38,956 nucleotides of DNA from Bacteroidota bacterium. GTDB lineage: Bacteria; Bacteroidota; Bacteroidia; Cytophagales; Amoebophilaceae. Of the stretch, positions 8,241 through 17,125 are shown piece after piece. The stretch spans positions 1 through 38,956 of the forward strand of contig JAAGZN010000262.1 in NCBI GenBank assembly GCA_024206165.1. Reading direction: 5' to 3'. Each line of letters begins with the position of its first letter. Position 1 is the first letter of the stretch. The notes beneath the pieces were generated by a model. It was not told the DNA's origin, searched no databases, and worked only from the letters and a program-made list of their open reading frames with translations. A program made the position numbers and the translations under genes.

Positions 8241-8567
8241 ATTTTAAAAATCATTCTTATGAATACTTAAAATTTGTTAAAAATGAATGATTTGTTTTCA
8301 AATTTTTAAATAATTAAATTAGGGGAATTATATTATTTATATCTTAAAACAAAGTTTCAGATATAAGAATATTAAAATATTGTTATGCAAGATGATATTG
8401 ATATATTTATAATATTATCTTGATATTGTTTAACCTTAATTTGAATATTAAAACATAATACAGACTAAAAATGTATTTGAAAATTTGATATTTGATAAAC
8501 TTAAAAATTTATATTATTGGTTTTAATTTAAATCTTAATATAAAAAGTTTAAATACTTAAATACTTT
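8241..8567. other. Intergenic region upstream of rpsA
   Basis: A 327-bp gene-free stretch between pgeF and rpsA, both on the plus strand, very AT-rich. It holds a wide inverted repeat right after pgeF (8248-8256 with 8285-8293, 28-bp loop) and the hairpin listed separately at 8388-8422. I could not find a convincing Bacteroidota promoter (TTTG with TAnnTTTG). No Shine-Dalgarno precedes the rpsA ATG. I see no small gene or known riboswitch. Confidence 0.7.
8388..8422 (+). promoter_or_regulatory. 12-bp hairpin in the rpsA upstream region
   Basis: The arms CAAGATGATATT (8388-8399) and AATATTATCTTG (8411-8422) pair over 12 positions in RNA with one G-U pair, leaving an 11-nt loop. There is no T-run after it, so it does not look like a terminator. 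It lies about 145 bp before the rpsA start. S1 genes are autoregulated through their leaders in some bacteria, so a leader role is possible, but nothing here proves it. Confidence 0.35.
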
Positions 8568-10772
8568 ATGATTAAAACAGAAAAATCATCAAAACTACGT
8601 TATAATTCTAAATTATTAGAAAAACAAGGAAATAAATATACAAAAGCAGAAAGAGAAAAATTAGAAAAATTATATGAAGAAAAGATAACTCCAACAACAG
8701 AAGAATACACTTTAATAAAAGGTAAAATAATTAATATTCGTGAAAATGGAGCTGTATTAGATATAGGACTTAAATCTGATGGAGTTCTTCCTATTTCAGA
8801 ATTAAGAGGATTGCCGGACTTAAAAGTGGGCGACGAAATTGAAGTATATTTAGAAGCAAAAGAAGATAAATCAGGAAATCCAATAATATCAAGAAAAAAA
8901 GCAAATCTAGTTAAAGCATGGGAACTTATTCAAGAGGCATTAGAAAATAAAACAGTATTACAAGGATTAGTAAAACGTAGAACTAAAGGTGGTTTAATAG
9001 TAGATATCAATGGAATAGAAGCATTTTTGCCAGGTTCTCAAATAGATGTCAGCCCTATTTTAGATTTTGATAAATTTATTGGAAATACAATAGATGTAGC
9101 AGTTATAAAAATAAAACATGCAAATGATAATGTAGTTGTTTCTCATAAAGTATTAATTGAAAAAGAAATAGAATCTCAAAAAATATCAATAATAAATAAT
9201 TTAGAAAAAGGTCAAATATTAGAAGGTACAGTTAAAAATGTGACAAACTTTGGAGTATTTATAGATTTAGGAGGTGTAGATGGATTATTACATATAACAG
9301 ATATTTCTTGGTCAAAGGTAACAAATCCAGAATCAATGTTTCAGAGAGGACAAAAGGTAAAAGTGGTTGTAACTGATTTTGATGAAGCGAAAAAAAGAAT
9401 TTCTTTAGGTATGAAACAATTGACTCCGCATCCTTGGGATTCATTGCCTGAAGATATAAAAGAAGGTTCTATTGTTAAAGGTAAAATAGTAAATCTTACC
9501 GATTATGGAGCATTCTTAGAAATTCAAAAAGGCGTAGAAGGACTAGTTCATGTTTCTGAAATGTCATGGTCACAATATATTAATAGCCCTAAAGATTATG
9601 TAAAGTTGGGTGATCAATTAGAAGCTAAAGTATTATCTATTGATAGAGAAAATAAAAAAATGTCTTTAGGATTAAAACAATTAACTTCTATGCCTTGGTC
9701 TAATGAGATTGCAGGAAAGAAATATCCTGTAGGAACAAAACACAAAGGTATTGTAAGAAATATAACTAATTTTGGAGCATTTATTGAGTTAGAACCTGGA
9801 CTAGAAGGACTTTTACATATTTCAGATATGTCTTGGACAAAAAAAATAAATCATCCTTCTGAATTATTAAAAGTTGGTGATGAAATTGAAATTCAAGTAT
9901 TAACTTTAGATATAGATAATAAGAAATTAACTTTGGGTATTAAACAATTAGAAGAAGACCCATGGGATACTTTTGAAGAAGTATTCAAAGAAGGATCTAC
10001 ACATAAAGGTACGATTATTAAAAAAATGTCTAGAGGTGCAACAGTAGAATTGCCTTATGGAATTGAAGGATATGTCCCTAAAAAAAGCTTGATTAAAGAA
10101 AATAAAAAAGAAGCTGAAGTTGGAGATGTTTTAGATTTTGTTGTTTTAGAATTTGTTAAAGATGAACATAGAATTGTACTTTCACATACTGATACTTTTG
10201 AAAAGAAACCCAAAAAGAAACCTGCTAATTTTAATAAGAAGAATCAACCTTCTCGTAATTTAGTTACTGCAACTAAATCAACTCTTGGAGATATAGAAGA
10301 ATTGAGTATGCTTAAAGAACAGATTTCCAAAAAGAATAATAAAACTGTTTCAAATGAATCACAAAAACAAACGAATGAAGAAAAAAGTTCAGTAAAAGAA
10401 GAAACTCAAAAGAACGCTTCAAAAAATAAAGCAGATGAAAAAGAAGAGAAGAAAATGGAACAAAAGAATGAATCTAAAATAGATAATATAAATAAAACAG
10501 AAGAGAAGAAAGAAGTAGATAAGAAAGTAGAAGAGAACAAAGAAGCAAAAAATAAAACAGTAGATAAGAAAGTAGAAGATAAGAAAGAAGCAGAAAAGAA
10601 TACAGAAGATAAGAAAGAAGCAGAAAAGAATATAGAAGATAAAAAAGAAGCAGATAAGAATATAGAAGATAAGAAAGAAACAGATAAGAATATAGAAGAT
10701 AAGAAAGAAGCAGATAAGAATATAGAAGATAAGAAAGCTAAAGAAGAAGAAGAAATAGTAAAGAAAAAATAA
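8568..10772 (+). CDS. rpsA: Ribosomal protein S1 with repetitive Lys/Glu tail
   Basis: A 734-residue S1 protein that carries mRNA to the 30S subunit. Six S1 (OB-fold) repeats can be followed: about 45-112, 128-195, 214-284, 300-370, 389-459 and 476-541. Repeats 3-5 share the strong NFGVFIDL / DYGAFLEI / NFGAFIEL and GLLHISDMSW pattern. From about residue 545 the protein becomes an unordered, charged tail of some 190 residues rich in Lys, Glu, Asn and Asp. Residues 671-720 are five exact 10-residue units of the type DKKEADKNIE. Bacteroidota S1 proteins often have a Lys-rich extension, but this tandem decapeptide tail is unusual. The ATG at 8568 is the only sensible start. The gene is followed by tRNA-Cys after 28 bp. 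Confidence 0.95.
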   Translation: MIKTEKSSKLRYNSKLLEKQGNKYTKAEREKLEKLYEEKITPTTEEYTLIKGKIINIRENGAVLDIGLKSDGVLPISELRGLPDLKVGDEIEVYLEAKEDKSGNPIISRKKANLVKAWELIQEALENKTVLQGLVKRRTKGGLIVDINGIEAFLPGSQIDVSPILDFDKFIGNTIDVAVIKIKHANDNVVVSHKVLIEKEIESQKISIINNLEKGQILEGTVKNVTNFGVFIDLGGVDGLLHITDISWSKVTNPESMFQRGQKVKVVVTDFDEAKKRISLGMKQLTPHPWDSLPEDIKEGSIVKGKIVNLTDYGAFLEIQKGVEGLVHVSEMSWSQYINSPKDYVKLGDQLEAKVLSIDRENKKMSLGLKQLTSMPWSNEIAGKKYPVGTKHKGIVRNITNFGAFIELEPGLEGLLHISDMSWTKKINHPSELLKVGDEIEIQVLTLDIDNKKLTLGIKQLEEDPWDTFEEVFKEGSTHKGTIIKKMSRGATVELPYGIEGYVPKKSLIKENKKEAEVGDVLDFVVLEFVKDEHRIVLSHTDTFEKKPKKKPANFNKKNQPSRNLVTATKSTLGDIEELSMLKEQISKKNNKTVSNESQKQTNEEKSSVKEETQKNASKNKADEKEEKKMEQKNESKIDNINKTEEKKEVDKKVEENKEAKNKTVDKKVEDKKEAEKNTEDKKEAEKNIEDKKEADKNIEDKKETDKNIEDKKEADKNIEDKKAKEEEEIVKKK
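10578..10727 (+). repeat. 30-bp tandem repeat encoding DKKEADKNIE units
   Basis: Five in-frame 30-bp units lie in the 3' end of rpsA and encode DKKEAEKNTE, DKKEAEKNIE, DKKEADKNIE, DKKETDKNIE and DKKEADKNIE. A shorter, less regular precursor is seen just upstream (about 10500-10577). The near-identity at DNA level points to recent expansion by slippage. The unit is a multiple of three, so changes in copy number would keep the frame. Confidence 0.9.
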
Positions 10773-10800
10773 GATATAATTGTTTAAGAACATAGATATT

Positions 10801-10871
10801 GGTCGTGTGGCCGAGTGGCTAGGCAGAGGTCTGCAAAACCTTGTACGGTGGTTCGAATCCACTCACGACCT
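10801..10871 (+). tRNA. tRNA-Cys (GCA)
   Basis: A complete cloverleaf. The acceptor stem GGTCGTG (10801-10807) pairs with CACGACC (10864-10870), with discriminator T at 10871 as expected for tRNA-Cys. The anticodon loop CTGCAAA gives anticodon GCA, and the T-arm contains GGTTCGAATCC. No CCA is encoded. It lies 28 bp after the rpsA stop and may be processed from the same transcript. Confidence 0.96.
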
Positions 10872-10946
10872 CTCTTTTAGTCGAACTTTGATTTCTTAGA
10901 GTCATTATTAGATATTCAATTAGTTTTATAATTTATCATTAAATAT

Positions 10947-11030
10947 GCCTGGGTGGCGGAATTGGTAGACGCGTTGGTCTCAAACACCAATGACAGCAAT
11001 GTCGTGTCGGTTCGACCCCGACCCCAGGTA
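10947..11030 (+). tRNA. tRNA-Leu (CAA)
   Basis: A class II tRNA of 84 nt with a long variable arm. The acceptor stem GCCTGGG (10947-10953) pairs with CCCAGGT (11023-11029), with discriminator A at 11030. The anticodon stem TTGGT/ACCAA encloses the loop CTCAAAC, giving anticodon CAA, which reads UUG. The T-arm contains GGTTCGACCCC. No CCA is encoded. It is 75 bp downstream of tRNA-Cys. Confidence 0.95.
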
Positions 11031-11128
11031 CTGTTCAAATAATAAATCAAGTTGATTACTCAAATGATTTTACTTATTTAGAAAAAGTTTTTTTACTTAA
11101 TTTATTTTGTTAATTTGTTATTACTTGC

Positions 11129-11208
11129 CTTACGCAAGATTTATTATATGACCTGTTTTTTGCTATAGCAACAACAGTATTAGACATTTTAGAGCTATCT
11201 TGCGTAAG
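11129..11208. mobile_element. 80-bp inverted-repeat remnant (MITE or IS ends)
   Basis: Perfect 12-bp inverted ends CTTACGCAAGAT (11129-11140) and ATCTTGCGTAAG (11197-11208) enclose 56 bp with no coding capacity. The ends look like terminal inverted repeats of an insertion sequence, and the short interior suggests an internally deleted copy. It lies just downstream of the tRNA pair, in a spot often used for insertion. No flanking target duplication is clear by eye. A strong hairpin acting as a terminator is the alternative, but the loop is long and no T-run follows. Confidence 0.55.
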
Positions 11209-11247
11209 TTGAGTTATTAAATGAATGAAATAAATAATTTATCATAA

Positions 11248-11538
11248 ATGGATTCAATAAAAACCATAAATAATATTTTAGGAAGTGTTTTTGTAAATCA
11301 AAATAAAATCAAAGCTTACGAAGCGTATTTAAAAAATCAATGGAATGATATGATGCCACATGCTATTAAAATAAGAACCAAATCTATCAAACTTTCAAAC
11401 AAAACTCTAATAATCAAATTAGATTCTTCTCCGCTGAAACAAGAACTCCAAATCATGGAAACCAAAATTATAAATAAATTAAATCAACATGATAATCCTT
11501 TGAATTATAAATATATTGAAAAATTAATTTTCTTATAA
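11248..11538 (+). CDS. DUF721 (DciA-like) protein
   Basis: A 96-residue protein of the DUF721 family, which includes DciA, the loader of the replicative helicase DnaB in many bacteria. The pattern fits: an N-terminal helix, QWNDMMPHAIKIRTKSIKL (the usual W-x-x-x-x-G-x-x-x-x-x-H/R-T region), a beta stretch KTLIIKLDSSPLKQEL, and a helix TKIINKLNQ. Bacteroidota members are short like this one. It stands alone, between the tRNA pair with the 80-bp remnant and the 380-bp gap before the large lipoprotein. The role in helicase loading is known for the family only, not shown here. Confidence 0.8.
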   Translation: MDSIKTINNILGSVFVNQNKIKAYEAYLKNQWNDMMPHAIKIRTKSIKLSNKTLIIKLDSSPLKQELQIMETKIINKLNQHDNPLNYKYIEKLIFL

Positions 11539-11918
11539 TCTAAATTTAAAATTATAATATTAATAAAAATGAACTAATAAATGATTTTAAAATATTGATT
11601 ATAATAATTTTAAAACCATTTTTAATTAAATAATAAATCAAAAACTTTTATCATTCATTCTTGTTTTATAAATCCTATATTTATTAAATTGTTAACTATA
11701 TACTACTTCCATTTGAAGAATATCTGATAATCGGTCTTTTCTGTATGAAAATAACCGGTTTTAGATACATCTTGATATACGTCGAGTATATATACAAAAC
11801 ATATATATAAAATTAGCTATATATAAGATAAAACTGATTATCAAAATATTAAAAATTTTAAGAATAATAAATCAAACTTAAAATAGATAATTAATTAATT
11901 AATTTAATAATATTAAAT
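11539..11918. other. Intergenic region before the 1312-aa lipoprotein
   Basis: A 380-bp gene-free stretch. It holds copy 1 of the 88-bp dispersed repeat (11699-11786), and the rest is simple AT-rich sequence. The last 40 bp before the lipoprotein start contain a run of TTAA units. I see no promoter I can defend. Confidence 0.7.
11699..11786 (-). repeat. Dispersed 88-bp repeat, copy 1
   Basis: Read on the minus strand it begins CTCGACGTATATCAAGATG and ends with AGTAGTATA. It matches copy 2 (23963-24050, plus strand) nearly throughout, with few differences. Inside are two direct copies of a motif like GACCGATTAT. The element has no open frame. It is probably a short non-autonomous mobile or a conserved structural repeat. 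Confidence 0.8.
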
Positions 11919-14900
11919 ATGTTCAAAAACAATTTATCTATAATTAAAAGACATTTTCACAAAATATTTTCATCATATACAATATTCTATTTATTATTTT
12001 CTTGTGCTCTTTATAAAACATCCGAGAAAGAAGCTATTAGAGGAAAAGTTAAAGAACTAGACAAACCAATAATAAGTTATGATTTAAATGGAAATAAAGA
12101 AGGAGGAGACAAAGCTTTAAAAACAGATGATATTTATGTTCATAATGGCATTCTTTATTTTTCAGTTAATGGTATAAAAGTAGAAAATTTAGAAAATTCA
12201 AAAAATATAGATTCTAATCTTATCTTATTAACAACTGGAGATACAGTTTATGATACTTTGCCTCAAGATTTTATTGTTAAACAAAACTTATATGTCCCGA
12301 ATAATCAATTTAACCCCTTAAAATTTAATACTTTAGATGGACCTTCGGATGGAGCTATCCCAGGGAGATTAGAAAGGGATGAAAAAGATTTAACTAAACC
12401 TGGTATTTTAAAATGTAGCTATGATGCTTTAATTGATCATTTGAATTGGAAAAATAGTGAAAAAGGAAATGAAAAAAAATTATATTTATCTTTGGTCTAC
12501 AATTCTAAAAAGCAAACAAATATTGTTGGTGGAAATGAATATCAAAACCCTGCTGCTTCAAATAATGTATTAATGAAACCTATCACTAAAATTCCTAAAA
12601 TTATTAAAGAAGCTCAAGAAAAGTTAACAATTAATAACAACGGATCCGATAAAAGTATTTATATAGGGGATATCACAAAAGCAACTTCTAATATTTCACA
12701 AGAGAGTACTTCAAATATAAATTATGTTGATATAAAATTGGATATTGAATTTTGTGAAGATTTTATAAAACAATATAACAATAAAAAAACTGGAAATTTA
12801 TACATTACAGGATACAGAAAAGCAAAAGATCAAGAAGGCAAAGAAATAGATACAAAACAGTTATTAATAGAAAAAATTAAAAAAAGATATAGAGATAAAA
12901 TTAAAAAATCTAAAATAGAGGAAGTTCAAAATAGCATTCTAAATGGAGGTTCAAAACTAAATACTGAAAACAAAAATGATCTCAAAAATTATAAAGTCTT
13001 TTATGATCAAAATTTAATAGTTATACCCATTAAGCCTAATCAGTTATCCAAAAAAACAACTTTAGAATTTAGAGTTCCTATGGCAGAATTCCCACAAACT
13101 CTTTCAGGTAAATATCAATTAAATCTTGGTGTATTTGATAATTTAAAAATCAAAATAGATTCAAAAGATATTTATGTTCCTGTAATGAATTTTAGCGGGT
13201 ATAAAGAATTACACATCAAAAATAGATTCGTTTATCTAAAAATAGAAAGAGTATCAGAAACTCAAAAGAATAATGATTATAAATATGAAGAAGAAAAAGA
13301 TTTAGCTGCAGAGTTTAATGGTATTTTCATTTATGATAAGCTTAAAAATGCTGGAGCATCAACACCAAAAACTGTATTAGGAGCTACAGCTTTCAGATTG
13401 AATTTACAAAAAGAAATTAACATTAAACATGAAGGTATAGGTGATGCTGAACCTGTCTTCCCTTTCTGGATCATAATAAGAGAAGATGCTATTGATGATA
13501 CACAGTTTAATAAATATGATTCTATTCAAAAAATTACCCGTATAATGGCTGAAAAGATTCAAAAGGAATCTGATGATCCTAATTATGTATTGAGTGATAA
13601 AGTTGAAGATTTAAATTATTCAGGAGAAAGCATTACACATGCAAGAATTAAAAATAAACATATGATCCTTTCTGGTGGTAAAATAAGTTTTGGAAAAGCT
13701 AAAGAGTTCTTTAATCAGAAAGAATTTCAATTTAGCTTTGACCAAATGGATAATAAAGGATTTGAGGAAGAAGGAACTAGTAAATATGAAATAATGCATT
13801 ATTTAGGAGGAGAACCAGAAAATACTGATCCTAATAAATCAAGAAATTATTATGTCATTCCAGCTATCTTAATACCAGATATGAGCAATGAGAAAAATGA
13901 TAAAATATATAATTTTGATTCTTCTAAAACTTTTTTCCTAGATGAAGAAACTACAAGGAAATTTGATACACTGAAATTAAATAATTCGGATAGTAGTAAT
14001 TTGATAGATCCTAATCTTAAAAAAGAGATACAAGAAAAAATATACTTCTTAGCTAAAAATGCTTTCCAAGGTATTGTTGGCACTTCTGAAAAATATAAAG
14101 ACCTAAAACCATTAATTAATCAATATAGTTGTAAACCGCCTCAAGAAAAAGGCATAGAAAATATAGATAAAAGACAAATACAAGTTGAAATTTACGATAA
14201 AACAACAAATACCATATTTGATTTAGCAAGTAAAAACCAAAGAGGATTTAGATATTATTATGGATTAAATGTTGCAGAATTGCCAGTTGATTTAGTTTTA
14301 GAGTATATTAATTTAATGACTACCCAACAAAAAGATTGTATTAATGAAAAGAATGGATTATTTTCTGTTGATGTCGATAATGATAATTTGAAAGTCTATA
14401 ATGATTATCATGGTGATATAGATGTATTAAAACTATCTAGCAAAATACATATTAATAATGCAGTCAGAGGTATAATATTGATGTCTGACAAATCTGAAGA
14501 ACAAAATTTCTTTAAAGCAAATATGACCTATGATGTAAATGCAAGAAAAGAAGATGGCAATATTGATTCTATCAAGACTGACCCAACCAATTTATTTTTA
14601 GATGATAAATCTGAAGAACCTCAATGGATAGAAAAAGGAGTAGGAGAAGATAATGCTTACCTTGCGGAATCTAAAAACCGACCTTTTAAGTATGACCCAT
14701 ATTTATTTAAAGTAGCCTTTTCTGCACGCAATAATATATCTTCAGAAGAACCTAATAGCTCTTTAGTTAATGGTAGCATTTCTGGAGGTAGAACAAAAGC
14801 TGAACTTAAATTTGGTTCAGCAATTGGTTTTAGCAGAGCTTTCCCTGAATTACGTAAATCGAAAGATAGAACTGCTTTAAGATTTTCTTTGCCTATTAAG

Positions 14901-15857
14901 GGTGATAATCAAGAAGTAGAATATTTCCCTGATAATAATATTAAACTAATAAAAGCAGAACTTATCAGTACCAAGAAAGACGCAGAATTTAAATCTTCAG
15001 AATATTTAATAAAATATAAAGGGGGAGAAGAAACCGATCCATTAATAAATTTATTCGCTTATTGGCCTGGTAATTTATATTATTTGATTAATGGAAACTT
15101 CCCAGATATTGATCAAATTGACGAAGAGGGTGATATATTCACTTTGAAATATAAAGCACAAAATATAGGAATTGCTAAAAAAGATTATAAATCTTATTCT
15201 ACAAAAACAATTAATGTTAAAAAAACTATCACACCAAATATGATACTTTATTTACCTAGATTTGCAATCATTTTTCCAGAGATTTCAAAAAGTATCTCGG
15301 AATCAGAAATGATTGACAAATTAAATGAAATAGCTTCTTCAAACTCAAATGATAATTTTATAAAACAACATGAAACAAAAATTACTAAATTAATAGAACG
15401 CTTTGAAGATAGAATATATTTCGGTAATTCACGAAGTGAAGAACTGAAACCAAATACTAAGCCTGTTGTATTTAGAAATAGAGGTAACATGATCTATGAT
15501 GGATCTTTAGGATATTCTGCTTATGATTCTAGTTCTAAAAAGTTTGAACATTATAAAAATATTCCACCTACTCTAGATGGCGAATTACAAAATAGAAGAT
15601 TTGAAGAAAATGGCGAATTAATATATCCTAATGTTTGTTTAATTCAAAAGGAAGTATATGAAGAATTAAAGAGAATAGAAAAAGAAGCTCCTACAAAATT
15701 TGATAATGAATATAAAGCTTACAGAGGAATTGCTAAAGGAAAATTAATAGTTTGCTTTGAAAATGAAAATACAAATCTTCCACCACAGTTTAAAAATTGG
15801 GGATTACTAAAAGATTGGGTTCTGATAAGTTTAAGTAAAAATGTAGAAAAAGTTTAG
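11919..15857 (+). CDS. Large lipoprotein of unknown function (1312 aa)
   Basis: I do not recognise this protein. The leader has a hydrophobic segment followed by LLFSCA, giving a good lipoprotein cleavage site before Cys29. The remaining nearly 1,280 residues are rich in Asp, Asn, Lys and Ile, with many short beta-type stretches such as GILYFSVNGIKV, KQNLYVPNNQF and FPFWIIIRED. There is no transmembrane segment, no coiled coil and no obvious tandem repeat; Cys is rare. The look is that of a large, folded, multi-domain surface lipoprotein. It stands alone between a DUF721 gene and thiL (opposite strand), preceded by a 380-bp gap that carries a dispersed repeat. Attachment to the outer membrane is inference from the leader. 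Confidence 0.8.
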   Translation: MFKNNLSIIKRHFHKIFSSYTIFYLLFSCALYKTSEKEAIRGKVKELDKPIISYDLNGNKEGGDKALKTDDIYVHNGILYFSVNGIKVENLENSKNIDSNLILLTTGDTVYDTLPQDFIVKQNLYVPNNQFNPLKFNTLDGPSDGAIPGRLERDEKDLTKPGILKCSYDALIDHLNWKNSEKGNEKKLYLSLVYNSKKQTNIVGGNEYQNPAASNNVLMKPITKIPKIIKEAQEKLTINNNGSDKSIYIGDITKATSNISQESTSNINYVDIKLDIEFCEDFIKQYNNKKTGNLYITGYRKAKDQEGKEIDTKQLLIEKIKKRYRDKIKKSKIEEVQNSILNGGSKLNTENKNDLKNYKVFYDQNLIVIPIKPNQLSKKTTLEFRVPMAEFPQTLSGKYQLNLGVFDNLKIKIDSKDIYVPVMNFSGYKELHIKNRFVYLKIERVSETQKNNDYKYEEEKDLAAEFNGIFIYDKLKNAGASTPKTVLGATAFRLNLQKEINIKHEGIGDAEPVFPFWIIIREDAIDDTQFNKYDSIQKITRIMAEKIQKESDDPNYVLSDKVEDLNYSGESITHARIKNKHMILSGGKISFGKAKEFFNQKEFQFSFDQMDNKGFEEEGTSKYEIMHYLGGEPENTDPNKSRNYYVIPAILIPDMSNEKNDKIYNFDSSKTFFLDEETTRKFDTLKLNNSDSSNLIDPNLKKEIQEKIYFLAKNAFQGIVGTSEKYKDLKPLINQYSCKPPQEKGIENIDKRQIQVEIYDKTTNTIFDLASKNQRGFRYYYGLNVAELPVDLVLEYINLMTTQQKDCINEKNGLFSVDVDNDNLKVYNDYHGDIDVLKLSSKIHINNAVRGIILMSDKSEEQNFFKANMTYDVNARKEDGNIDSIKTDPTNLFLDDKSEEPQWIEKGVGEDNAYLAESKNRPFKYDPYLFKVAFSARNNISSEEPNSSLVNGSISGGRTKAELKFGSAIGFSRAFPELRKSKDRTALRFSLPIKGDNQEVEYFPDNNIKLIKAELISTKKDAEFKSSEYLIKYKGGEETDPLINLFAYWPGNLYYLINGNFPDIDQIDEEGDIFTLKYKAQNIGIAKKDYKSYSTKTINVKKTITPNMILYLPRFAIIFPEISKSISESEMIDKLNEIASSNSNDNFIKQHETKITKLIERFEDRIYFGNSRSEELKPNTKPVVFRNRGNMIYDGSLGYSAYDSSSKKFEHYKNIPPTLDGELQNRRFEENGELIYPNVCLIQKEVYEELKRIEKEAPTKFDNEYKAYRGIAKGKLIVCFENENTNLPPQFKNWGLLKDWVLISLSKNVEKV

Positions 15858-15891
15858 ATTGTTAAAATTCATTAAATCAAGAATTAGAAAT

Positions 15892-16920
15892 TTAAAAATG
15901 TTTCCAACCTTGAGCTTCAATCTCTATAGATTCACCGGCTTTGGTAACTAAATAATTTCCTTTATTTATATCTTGAACATAACCTATATATGTAATTTCA
16001 TTAATGTCTTTAACTTTTTCAAAATCCTTTTGAGAAATAGTAAATAATAATTCATAATCTTCTCCTCCATTAAAAGCAGCTAGCAAAGGATTCAAATTTA
16101 ACTTTTCTGCAAGATTATAAATTTCTTTATCTATAGGAATTTTATCTTCAAATACATTTATACCAACTTTAGACATTTTAGAAATATGCAATAATTCAGA
16201 TGCCAATCCATCGGAAATATCTATCATAGATGTTGGAACAATTTTTAATTCATTAAGTTTGTTAATAATATCGATTCTAGCTTTTGGGGTCATTTGTCTT
16301 TGTATAGCATACTGAAAGTCTTTTAATTCTGGTTTAATATTTGAATCTTCTAAAAAAAGTTTTTTCTCTATAGTCAATTTCTTTAAACCCAAAAATGCAG
16401 CTCCCAAATTTCCTGTAACACAAATTATATCATTTGGCTTCGCACCTGTTCTTTTAACAATATTATCTTTTTTACAGTTGCCTATAGCCGTTATTGATAA
16501 TATGAGTCCTGAAGTTGAAGAACATGTATCTCCTCCTACCAAGTCTATATTATATTCTTCGCAAGCTTCTTTAATACCATTATAAATTTCTTGAATTGCT
16601 TCTACAGAAAATCTATTGCTTATACCTATATTAACAGTAATTTGGTTAGCAGTTCCATTCATTGCACAAATATCAGAGATATTAACTGCCACAGCTTTAT
16701 AACCCAAATGTTTTAAAGGAAAATATGTTAAATCAAAATGTACATTTTCTATCAACATATCAGATGAAATAAGTAAATACTCATTACCCGCATCTAAAAT
16801 TGCAGCATCATCACCTATTCCTAATACTGAGTTTTTATGTTTTAATTTAATATCTTTTGAAATAAGATCTATTAATCCAAATTCTCCTAATTCATTAATT
16901 TCTGTCCTTTCTTTTTTCAT
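15892..16920 (-). CDS. thiL: Thiamine-monophosphate kinase
   Basis: A 342-residue ThiL, which phosphorylates thiamine monophosphate to the active cofactor thiamine pyrophosphate with ATP. The family markers are GIGDDAAIL at 34-42 (metal/substrate aspartates), ISSDMLIENVHFDL at 51-64, AVNISDICAMNG at 78-89, LVGGDTCSS at 127-135, IDISDGLASELLHI in the middle and NGGEDYELLF near the C-terminus. Length and motifs are complete. No other thiamine gene is in the window, so the cell may salvage TMP or hold the rest elsewhere. It converges on the 1312-aa lipoprotein gene with 34 bp between stops and is divergent from tpiA with 205 bp between starts. Confidence 0.95.
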   Translation of the reverse strand: MKKERTEINELGEFGLIDLISKDIKLKHKNSVLGIGDDAAILDAGNEYLLISSDMLIENVHFDLTYFPLKHLGYKAVAVNISDICAMNGTANQITVNIGISNRFSVEAIQEIYNGIKEACEEYNIDLVGGDTCSSTSGLILSITAIGNCKKDNIVKRTGAKPNDIICVTGNLGAAFLGLKKLTIEKKLFLEDSNIKPELKDFQYAIQRQMTPKARIDIINKLNELKIVPTSMIDISDGLASELLHISKMSKVGINVFEDKIPIDKEIYNLAEKLNLNPLLAAFNGGEDYELLFTISQKDFEKVKDINEITYIGYVQDINKGNYLVTKAGESIEIEAQGWKHF

Positions 16921-17125
16921 AATTTTTGATTTAAACAGTAATTTAATGAAACTTATTTTATTAGATTACTTATGATAAGAAAAAAATAATCTAAATTTTG
17001 ATGATCAAATTCTTATTAATGTAAAAATAATATTAAATTTGGTCAATATTTGCTATTAATAAAATAATTTAGGATTCAATTTTAAGTTAAATATGAATCA
17101 TAACTAATAATCAATTTTTAGATAT

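Noticed and set aside
10578-10727. Regular 30-bp repeats as a possible CRISPR array
   Set aside because: The units are directly adjacent with no unique spacers, and they are in frame within rpsA.
10419-10862. A 147-codon minus-strand frame covering the end of rpsA and tRNA-Cys
   Set aside because: It is the mirror of the Lys/Glu repeat in rpsA, and its first residues are the antisense of tRNA-Cys, a known source of false proteins.
16921-17125. Bacteroidota promoter (TTTG with TAnnTTTG) between thiL and tpiA, and in other gaps
   Set aside because: Only partial matches are present, at wrong spacing; no promoter can be placed with confidence.
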